Part shown: positions 23,541 through 29,766 of the stretch, piece after piece
How positions within the stretch are numbered: position 1 is the first letter of the stretch
Layout of the letters: each line of letters opens with the position of its first letter
NCBI RefSeq assembly: GCF_937900395.1
Contig: NZ_CALCDX010000051.1
Span: 1 to 29,766 of the forward strand
From: an uncultured Caulobacter sp.
GTDB lineage: Bacteria; Pseudomonadota; Alphaproteobacteria; Caulobacterales; Caulobacteraceae
Reading direction: 5' to 3'
DNA: 29,766 bases
Notes under the pieces: generated by a model
What the model was told of the DNA's origin: nothing
Seen by the model: the letters and a program-made list of their open reading frames with translations, nothing else
The model's database searches: none
Translations under genes and position numbers: made by a program

Positions 23541-24887
23541 ATGGCCGCCGTCCAACCCAAGAGCAGCCGCTTCATCAGCGGCTTCGGCGTCCAGGTTCTG
23601 GCCGCCATGGCGATCGGTCTGGGGCTGGGCCTGCTGGCCCGCCAGCTAGGTCCGGCCGAAGGGCAGGGCGGTTACGCCCTGGCCGAGACCCTGCACCAGG
23701 TCGGCGCGATCTTCGTCCAGCTGTTGCGCACCTTGGTGCCGCCGCTGGTGTTCACGGCCATCGTCGCCAGCATCGCCAACATCGCCCAGCTGCAGAACGC
23801 CGCGCGCCTGGTCTGGCGCACGCTCTTCTGGTTCGCGGTCACCGCCCTGATCGCGGTGCTGATCGGCATCGCGCTGGGCCTGATCCTGCAGCCGGGCCTG
23901 CACACGACGGTCGAGGCCGCCGCGGCCAAGGCGCCCAAGACCCACGGCTCGTGGCTCGACTTCCTCACCGGCCTCGTGCCGGTCAACGTGCTGGGCCTGG
24001 CCGCCTCGACCAAGATCGCTGACGGCGGCGCGGCCACGACCTCGCTGTCGTTCAACGTGCTGCAGATCGTGGTGATCTCGCTGGTCACCGGCGTCGCCGC
24101 CCTCAAGGTCGGCGAGGCGGGAGAAGCCTTCCTCAAGTTCAACGCCTCGGCCCTGGCGATCGTGCGCAAGGTGCTGTGGTGGGTCATCCGCTTGACCCCG
24201 ATCGGCACGGTCGGCCTGTTCGGCAACGCCGTTGCGCAATACGGCTGGACGACGCTCGGCCAGCTCGGCGCCTTCACCGGCGCGATCTACATCGGCCTCG
24301 GCCTGGTGCTGCTGGTTGTCTATCCGACGATCCTGGTCCTGAACGGGCTCAATCCGATCAAGTTCTTCCAGGGCGCCTGGCCCGCGATCCAGCTGGGCTT
24401 CGTCTCGCGTTCGTCCGTCGGCACCCTGCCGGTGACGGAAGCCGTGACCGAGACCAGCCTGGGCGTGCCGCGCGCCTACGCCGCCTTCGCCGTGCCGCTC
24501 GGCTCCACCACCAAGATGGACGGCTGCGCGGCCATCTATCCGGCGATCTCGGCGATCTTCGTGGCGCAGTTCTTCGGCGTGCATCTGGCGCTGTCGGACT
24601 ACTTCCTGATCGTCTTCGTCTCGGTGATCGGTTCGGCCGCCACCGCGGGCCTGACCGGCGCCACGGTGATGCTGACCCTGACCCTGTCGACCCTGGGGTT
24701 GCCGCTGGAAGGCGCCGGCCTGCTGCTGGCGATCGACCCGATCCTCGACATGGGCCGCACCGCCGTGAACGTCGCCGGCCAAGCCCTGGTCCCGACCATC
24801 GTCGCCAAGCGGGAAGGGATCCTCGACCTCGAGACCTACAACGCCGGCCAGGTTCCGGCCGAAGCGGGGCTGATCGCCGCGGAATAG
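23541..24887 (+). CDS. Dicarboxylate/amino acid:cation symporter (DAACS/SDF family)
   Basis: 448 residues, inner membrane. Family motifs are in order: the serine-rich re-entrant hairpin SRSSVGTLPVTEAV (289-302), TTKMDGCAAIYP (323-334, the cation-binding NMDGT-like loop with Lys in place of the usual Asn), and DMGRTAVNVAG (403-413) in TM8 where the substrate carboxylates bind. The family imports glutamate, aspartate, succinate, fumarate or malate with protons or sodium. The ATG at 23541 has AAGGAA upstream. It lies after a strong terminator, so it has its own promoter in the 80 bases before it. No intrinsic terminator is seen before the GH3 gene 71 bases on. Confidence 0.93.
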   Translation: MAAVQPKSSRFISGFGVQVLAAMAIGLGLGLLARQLGPAEGQGGYALAETLHQVGAIFVQLLRTLVPPLVFTAIVASIANIAQLQNAARLVWRTLFWFAVTALIAVLIGIALGLILQPGLHTTVEAAAAKAPKTHGSWLDFLTGLVPVNVLGLAASTKIADGGAATTSLSFNVLQIVVISLVTGVAALKVGEAGEAFLKFNASALAIVRKVLWWVIRLTPIGTVGLFGNAVAQYGWTTLGQLGAFTGAIYIGLGLVLLVVYPTILVLNGLNPIKFFQGAWPAIQLGFVSRSSVGTLPVTEAVTETSLGVPRAYAAFAVPLGSTTKMDGCAAIYPAISAIFVAQFFGVHLALSDYFLIVFVSVIGSAATAGLTGATVMLTLTLSTLGLPLEGAGLLLAIDPILDMGRTAVNVAGQALVPTIVAKREGILDLETYNAGQVPAEAGLIAAE

Positions 24888-24958
24888 GTCTGGGCGGTTG
24901 CGCGGGAAAGCTTTAGCGGCGAGTTTGCGCGCCTCGTAAAGCGTCCCCGGGGGATTCC

Positions 24959-27253
24959 ATGGTTTTGAAGACGGCGAACGGCGGCCCGGAAGGGCCGAGC
25001 CGGCGCGGATTCCTGTCCGGCGCCGCCGCTCTCGCGGGCCTCGCCGTCACCGCGCCCCGCGCCTTCGCCCAAGCTTCGGACCGCGTCGAGGCCCTGCTGG
25101 CCCAGATGACGATCGAGGAGAAGGCGGGGCAGCTCTCGTGCTTCGCCGACATGATCCGCCCGCCGATCGGCGACATGAACCCGCTGGTCAACCTGCGCAA
25201 CGCCCAGACCCTGACCGCCGAGATCAAGGCCGGTCGGATCGGCGTGCTGATGAACGGCGTGGGCGCCCAGGCCGCCCTCGACACGCAGAAGGCGGCCGTT
25301 GAAGGCTCTCGGCTGAAGATCCCGCTCCTGTTCGCCGCCGACGTCATCCACGGCTTTCGCACCGTCTTCCCGATCCCGCTGGCCGAGGCCGCGAGCTTCG
25401 ACCCGCACCTGGCCGAGCGCACGGCGCGCGCCGCCGCGTCGGAAGCCTCGGCTTCGGGCCTGCACTGGACGTTCGCGCCGATGGTCGACGTCGCTCGCGA
25501 CCAGCGCTGGGGCCGGGTGGCCGAGGGTTCGGGCGAGGACCCCTATCTCGGCGAGGTCATGGCCGCCGCCCGCGTCCGCGGCTTCCAGGGCAAGGACCTC
25601 AAGGCCGACGACAGCATGCTGGCCACGCCCAAGCATTTCGCCGCCTATGGCGCGGTGACGGCGGGGCTTGAGTACAATTCGGTCGAGCTGTCCGAGGCGA
25701 CGCTGCGCGAGGTTCACCTGCCGCCGTTCCAGGCCGCGTTCGCGGCGGGGGCGATGACGGTGATGTCGGCCTTCAATGACGTGAACGGCGTGCCGTCCAC
25801 GGCCAACAAGCGCCTGCTGACCGGCGTGCTGCGCGAGGAGTGGGGCTTCAAGGGCGTGGTCATCTCCGACTACACCTCGGACCAGGAACTGGTCGCCCAC
25901 GGCGTCGCCGCCGACGATCGTGACGCCGCCCGCCTGGCGATCCTGGCCGGCGTCGACATCAGCATGCAGAGCGGCCTCTACATCCGCTATCTTCCGGAGC
26001 TGGTCGCCTCGGGCGCCGTGCCGATGGCGGTGGTCGACGCTTCCGTGCGGCGGGTGCTGGCGCTGAAGGAGGCGATCGGCCTCTTCGACAATCCTTACCG
26101 CTCGCTGGATCCCGCCGCTGAGCAGGCGCGCACCGCCACGCCGGCGCTGCGCGCCCTGAGCCGCGAGGCCGGCGCCAAGTCCATCGTGCTTCTGAAGAAC
26201 GACAATAGTCTTCTGCCCTTGCCCAGGGCGGGCAAGCGTCTGGCGCTGATCGGTCCGTTCGCGGACGACCGCGACAACGTCCTGGGCGCCTGGGGTGGCT
26301 TCTTCGCCGACAAGGCGTTGAACGTCGACCTGGCGACCGGCCTGCGGGCCCAGCTGGCCGATCCGGGAGGCCTGGCGGTCGAGCGCGGCAGCGACGTCGA
26401 AGGGCCGATCGCGGGCGGGATCGAGCGGGCGGTCGCCGCCGCCCAGGCCGCCGATGTCGTGCTGCTGGCGATCGGCGAGAGCGAGACCATGACCGGCGAG
26501 GCCAAGTCCCGCACCGACATTCGCATTCCGCCGCCCCAGCAACGCCTGGCCGAAGCGATCGCCGCCACGGGCAAGCCGGTCGTCGTTCTGCTCCGCCACG
26601 GCCGCGCCCTGGCCCTCGAAGGGCCGGTCCGCGACGCGCCGGCGATCCTCGCGACCTGGTTCCTGGGCAGCGAGATGGGCCACGCCGTCGCCGACGTGCT
26701 GTTCGGCGCGGTCAATCCGTCCGGCCGCTTGCCGGTCAGCTTCCCGCTCGACAGCGGCCAGGAGCCGTTCTTCTACAATAGCCGCACTACGGGCCGCCCG
26801 GCGCCGGCCGATCCGAACGCCCAGGAGTACAAGTCTCGCTGGCGGTCGATCCGCAACGACGCGCTCTATCCGTTCGGCTTTGGCCTGGGTTACGCGCCGT
26901 TCGCGCTGAGCGACCTGCGTCTGAGCACCGACAGGCTGGCCTGGGACGAGACGCTCCATGTCACCGCCAAGGTTCGCAACACCGGATCGGTGCTCGGCGA
27001 GCATGTGGTCCAGCTCTACATCCGTGATCGCGTGGCCAGTCGCACGCGGCCCGTGCGCGAGCTGAAGGGCTTCCAGCGGGTTTCGCTGGCCCCTGGCAAC
27101 GAGCGGGAGGTTCGGTTCGAGCTGCGACGCGAGAACCTGATGTTCGTCGGTGATCGTGACTACTGGGTCGCGGAGCCGGGAGTCTTCGATATCTGGCTCG
27201 CCAATTCCGCTACGGATGGCTTGTCCGCGAGCTTTGAACTTCTTGGAGCTTAG
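24959..27253 (+). CDS. Tat-exported glycoside hydrolase family 3 beta-glucosidase
   Basis: 764 residues, normal length for BglX-type enzymes. The N-terminus has a twin-arginine signal, SRRGFLSG then an Ala/Gly/Leu core ending at about residue 38 (AFA-Q), so it folds before export to the periplasm. The GH3 barrel follows with the LysHis pair 225-226 (PKHFAAYG) and the nucleophile Asp304 in GVVISDYTS. The second domain carries GESETMTGEAKSRT (506-519) with the acid/base candidates, and the last 120 residues form the fibronectin-III-like domain. It should release glucose or similar sugars from the non-reducing ends of beta-glucosides. The ATG at 24959 has GGGGG upstream. The FucP-like transporter upstream could take up its product. 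Confidence 0.94.
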   Translation: MVLKTANGGPEGPSRRGFLSGAAALAGLAVTAPRAFAQASDRVEALLAQMTIEEKAGQLSCFADMIRPPIGDMNPLVNLRNAQTLTAEIKAGRIGVLMNGVGAQAALDTQKAAVEGSRLKIPLLFAADVIHGFRTVFPIPLAEAASFDPHLAERTARAAASEASASGLHWTFAPMVDVARDQRWGRVAEGSGEDPYLGEVMAAARVRGFQGKDLKADDSMLATPKHFAAYGAVTAGLEYNSVELSEATLREVHLPPFQAAFAAGAMTVMSAFNDVNGVPSTANKRLLTGVLREEWGFKGVVISDYTSDQELVAHGVAADDRDAARLAILAGVDISMQSGLYIRYLPELVASGAVPMAVVDASVRRVLALKEAIGLFDNPYRSLDPAAEQARTATPALRALSREAGAKSIVLLKNDNSLLPLPRAGKRLALIGPFADDRDNVLGAWGGFFADKALNVDLATGLRAQLADPGGLAVERGSDVEGPIAGGIERAVAAAQAADVVLLAIGESETMTGEAKSRTDIRIPPPQQRLAEAIAATGKPVVVLLRHGRALALEGPVRDAPAILATWFLGSEMGHAVADVLFGAVNPSGRLPVSFPLDSGQEPFFYNSRTTGRPAPADPNAQEYKSRWRSIRNDALYPFGFGLGYAPFALSDLRLSTDRLAWDETLHVTAKVRNTGSVLGEHVVQLYIRDRVASRTRPVRELKGFQRVSLAPGNEREVRFELRRENLMFVGDRDYWVAEPGVFDIWLANSATDGLSASFELLGA

Positions 27254-27632
27254 GCGAAGCCCGAATCGTTTCTCGCGAATTCCGGATAGTTGGCGCGGCG
27301 CGGACTTGTTAACGGCCGCTTTTACTCGCCTGTTAAGCGAATCTTCACTGCGCACCGGAGCCGCATACGGAATATTCAGGTACAGGGCATGTCTTTGTCC
27401 TGAAAGGCTTTAAAGCCGATTTGATCCGCTCGGCCATGACCCATCGCTAGACTGCCCTCGGCAGGCGTTGGGCTGCGTCGGGATGTCTCGTTGAAAGGAC
27501 TTGGAAACTAAATAAGGTTATTGCCGATGGGCCATAGTGTGGCTTGTTGCTGGGACGCTTGCGTAAGGGGGGGCGTCTCCACGTTGCTTTAGGCGCGCCA
27601 GAAGGGTGCGTCTGCCTGCAGGGGATGGATGT
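27254..27632 (+). other. 379-base region before the octad-repeat gene
   Basis: No gene is seen. It holds two GAATC sites (27263-27267, 27339-27343), which fit GANTC, the CcrM methylation target used in Caulobacter cell-cycle control; a 12-bp palindrome GGCTTTAAAGCC (27406-27417); an AT-rich patch near 27508-27525 that may contain the promoter; and a weak stem formed by GGGACGC and GCGTCTC near 27552-27578. Confidence 0.5.
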
Positions 27633-29766
27633 ATGCCGATCTCGAGCCTTTCCGCCGCCCAGATCTCGAACCTGTCGGTCACCGCGATCCAGGGTTTGAC
27701 GACGACGGATATCCAGTCCCTCAACGGAACTCAGGTCGCCGCGATCAGCACGACCGGGATCAGCGCCCTGGCGACCACCCAGGTCGCAGCGCTCAGCGCG
27801 ACCCAGGTCAAGGCGCTTACCGCCACCCAGATCCCCAAGTTCGCGGCGTCGGTGACCTTCGACGTCACTCAGCTCACCCAATTCTCCAGCCAGCAGGTTT
27901 CGGCCCTTACCTCGACCCAGCTGGCCGGGCTCGACACCTCCCATATCGCCGTCCTCAGCGCCACGCAGATCGGCTCGCTGTCGGCGACCAACTTCTCGGG
28001 CCTGGACGCCACCCAGATCGGGCAACTGAGCGAGACCCAGGTCAAGGGCATCACCGCGACGCAGCTGAAGGGCGTCTCGGCCGCCGATATCGCGGAGCTT
28101 TCCGCCACCCAAGTCGCGGCGCTCAGCGCGGATCGCATCGCCGCTCTTTCGGCCCCCAACCTTTCGGCGATGGACGCCACGCAGGTCGGCGCGCTGAGCA
28201 ACACGCAGATCGCGGCGCTGACGACCACCCAGCTCAAGAATCTGAACACCACCGACATTGGCGAGCTGTCGGCCACGCAGGTCGGCGCGCTGTCGACGGC
28301 TCAGCTTGGCGCGCTGTCGTCGACCAACTTCTCGGCCCTGAGCGCCACGCAGGTCGGCGCTCTGTCGACGGCCCAGGTCAAGGGGATCACGGTCGATCAG
28401 ATCAAAGGTCTGAACACGACCGATATCGGTGAGTTGACCGACACCCAGGTTGGCGCCCTGAGCGCCGCCCAGATTGGCGCCCTGGTGACGGCGCAGGTCC
28501 AGCAGCTCTCCACCGGTCAGCTCTCCGTTCTGTCCTCGACCCAGATTGGGGCGTTGGGCGCGGCAAACTTCGCTGCGCTGAACGCGACGCAAGTCGGCGC
28601 GCTGAACGAGACGCAGATCAAGGGTCTGACGACCGCCCAGCTGGGCGGGCTGTCGGCGGCCGACGTGGGCGAGCTGTCCGCGACGCAGGTTGGCGCCCTG
28701 AGCGCCGGCCAGTTGGGCGCCCTGAGCACCACGGCCGTCTCGGCGCTGGACGCGACCCAGACCGCGGCGTTGTCGACGACCCAGGTCAAGGGACTGACGG
28801 CCAACCAGCTGAAGAACCTGACGGCTACGGACGTCGGCGAGCTGTCGGAGACCCAGGTCGGGGCGCTGGCCCCGTCGCAGCTGGGCGCCTTGAGCAACGG
28901 CGCCCTATCCGCCCTGAACGCGACGCAGGTCGGCGCGCTGTCGACGACCCAGGTCAAGGGCCTGACGACGACCCAGGTGTCCAACCTCACCACCACTGAC
29001 ATCGGTGAGCTCTCGGAAACCCAGGTCGGCGCTCTGACGGCCGATCAGATCAAGAATCTGTCGACCACCAACCTGTCGGCGCTGACCGCTACCCAGGTCG
29101 GCGCTCTGACCAACACCCAGATCGCCGCGATCACGACGACGCAGGTCAAGAACCTGACGACGACGGACATCGGCGAGCTGTCGGCGACACAGGTCGGCGC
29201 CCTGACGGCCGCCCAGGTCGGCGCTCTGAGCCAGGCTCAGACGCAAGGGCTATCGGTTACCCAGATTGGCGGTCTTTCGTCGACTCAAGTCGGCGCCCTG
29301 ACCACGACGAACCTGACTTCGCTGAACGCCACCCAGATCGGCGCTCTGTCGACGACCCAGGTGAAGGGGCTGACGGCGACCCAGCTTGTCAACCTCACCA
29401 ACGCCAACGTCGGCGACCTGAGCGAGACCCAGGTGGGGGCGCTGAGCGCCTCGCAGATCGGCTCGCTGGGCGCCAACTTCTCGACCCTGAACGCGACCCA
29501 GGTCGGCGCCCTGAGCGATACCCAGATCAAGGGGCTGACCGCCACGCAGCTGAAGGGGCTGACGACCGCCGACGTCGCCGAGCTGTCGACCACCCAGGTC
29601 GGCGCGCTGTCGGCCGCGCAGGTCGGCGCCATGGGCGCCAACTTCTCGGCCCTGGACGCGACCCAGGTCGGCGCCCTGTCGACGACCCAGATCAAGGGCC
29701 TGACCGCGGCTCAGATGGCCGGTCTGACGACGACCGACGTCGGCGAGCTGTCGACGACCCAGCTTG
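27633..29766 (+). CDS. Start of a giant octapeptide-repeat protein, cut by the window edge
   Basis: The frame from the ATG at 27633 is open for 711 codons to the edge. GGGGA lies seven bases before the ATG; two other ATGs just upstream are in other frames. After MPISS the chain is almost only eight-residue units of pattern L-S/T-x-T/A-Q/D-V/I-x-x, such as LSATQVGA, LSTTQVKG, LTTTDIGE and LSSTNFSA, about 88 of them. One irregular stretch (near residues 70-83, FAASVTFDVTQLTQ) breaks the series. From 27930 they form super-modules of seven octads. There is no Cys or Trp, few charged residues, and no N-terminal signal peptide. The S/T at position 2 and Q/D at position 5 resemble helix capping boxes, so a regular solenoid is possible. 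Function unknown; a large surface or secreted protein with a C-terminal export signal is a guess. Confidence 0.88.
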   Translation, partial: MPISSLSAAQISNLSVTAIQGLTTTDIQSLNGTQVAAISTTGISALATTQVAALSATQVKALTATQIPKFAASVTFDVTQLTQFSSQQVSALTSTQLAGLDTSHIAVLSATQIGSLSATNFSGLDATQIGQLSETQVKGITATQLKGVSAADIAELSATQVAALSADRIAALSAPNLSAMDATQVGALSNTQIAALTTTQLKNLNTTDIGELSATQVGALSTAQLGALSSTNFSALSATQVGALSTAQVKGITVDQIKGLNTTDIGELTDTQVGALSAAQIGALVTAQVQQLSTGQLSVLSSTQIGALGAANFAALNATQVGALNETQIKGLTTAQLGGLSAADVGELSATQVGALSAGQLGALSTTAVSALDATQTAALSTTQVKGLTANQLKNLTATDVGELSETQVGALAPSQLGALSNGALSALNATQVGALSTTQVKGLTTTQVSNLTTTDIGELSETQVGALTADQIKNLSTTNLSALTATQVGALTNTQIAAITTTQVKNLTTTDIGELSATQVGALTAAQVGALSQAQTQGLSVTQIGGLSSTQVGALTTTNLTSLNATQIGALSTTQVKGLTATQLVNLTNANVGDLSETQVGALSASQIGSLGANFSTLNATQVGALSDTQIKGLTATQLKGLTTADVAELSTTQVGALSAAQVGAMGANFSALDATQVGALSTTQIKGLTAAQMAGLTTTDVGELSTTQL
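27930..29747 (+). repeat. Ten tandem super-modules of seven (or ten) octads
   Basis: Modules start at 27930, 28098, 28266, 28434, 28674, 28842, 29010, 29178, 29418 and 29583, and an eleventh begins at 29748. Most are 168 bases (56 residues). Those at 28434 and 29178 are 240 bases (three extra octads). Those at 29418 and 29583 are 165 bases because the third unit is seven residues (LGANFST, MGANFSA). Nearly every module ends in an octad of the type L-x-x-x-D-I/V-G/A-E and has N-F or N-L in the third octad. Confidence 0.9.

Noticed and set aside
24836..27355. 839-codon minus-strand frame opposite the GH3 gene
   Set aside because: Shadow of a GC-rich gene; the plus frame has Tat signal, catalytic motifs and a ribosome-binding site, whereas this frame has no recognisable domain.
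27420..27632. Riboswitch or small RNA in the leader of the repeat gene
   Set aside because: Only weak stems are visible and no known motif could be matched by eye.
27629..28432. Plus-strand frame from an ATG four bases before the chosen start
   Set aside because: It gives an Arg/Gly/Asp/His-rich chain and stops at 28432, while the frame at 27633 continues to the edge with conserved hydrophobic octads and better ribosome-binding spacing.
27447..28592. Minus-strand frame of 381 codons across the octad repeats, with further long minus-strand frames at 28517-29002, 28905-29246 and 29285-29695
   Set aside because: They are antisense shadows of the 24-base repeat. They break up and change frame, lack ribosome-binding sites, and the plus frame from 27633 is open throughout with clean protein-level periodicity.

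Overview
The window looks like a piece of a Caulobacter-type alphaproteobacterial chromosome. The DNA is very GC-rich with strongly G/C-biased third codon positions. It carries a zeta-type F1-ATPase inhibitor (an alphaproteobacterial family), a CYP108-like P450, purC and purS side by side, and a perfect GGAAC-N16-CGTT promoter of the EcfG/SigT general-stress type. The genus is inference from gene content and style; no rRNA or marker gene is present. There is no tRNA, rRNA, CRISPR array, IS element or phage gene.

Layout. (1) 1-500: the edge of a possible leftward gene, then a 60-residue Gln-rich protein behind the stress promoter. (2) 504-7261, mostly leftward: a secreted CocE-type hydrolase, purQ, a DUF3291 protein, a rubredoxin missed by ordinary ORF length cut-offs, a P450 with its divergent TetR regulator, a pair of inverted intergenic repeats, then purS and purC. 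The TetR/P450/rubredoxin/DUF3291 block sits between purS and purQ. (3) 7651-12618: the ATPase inhibitor zeta subunit behind a long hairpin, a leftward ethanolamine operon (eutB-eutC-permease) and a DUF1842-like protein. (4) 12677-18228, leftward: a tight purB / 2OG-Fe(II) oxygenase / deoxyinosine glycosylase unit preceded by two paralogous MFS transporters with related upstream elements. (5) 18329-21799: a GST, a lipoprotein, a glycine-zipper protein, a flavin amine-oxidase-type enzyme and a small membrane protein. (6) 22009-27253, rightward: a FucP-like sugar transporter with a LacI-type operator candidate, a dicarboxylate/amino-acid symporter and a Tat-exported GH3 beta-glucosidase.

(7) 27633 to the right edge: the most unusual object, the start of a very large protein made almost wholly of eight-residue repeats (L-S/T-x-T/A-Q/D-V/I-x-x), grouped in super-modules of seven octads (56 residues). 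The frame is open for 711 codons to the window end. Several long minus-strand and other-frame ORFs over it are shadows of the repeat.

How genes work together. purC, purS, purQ and purB are de novo purine steps. The P450 and rubredoxin are probably an oxygenase and its electron carrier under TetR control. EutBC and the permease take up and cleave ethanolamine. The GH3 enzyme releases sugars that the FucP-like transporter could import. The purB operon may tie IMP metabolism to removal of deoxyinosine from DNA.
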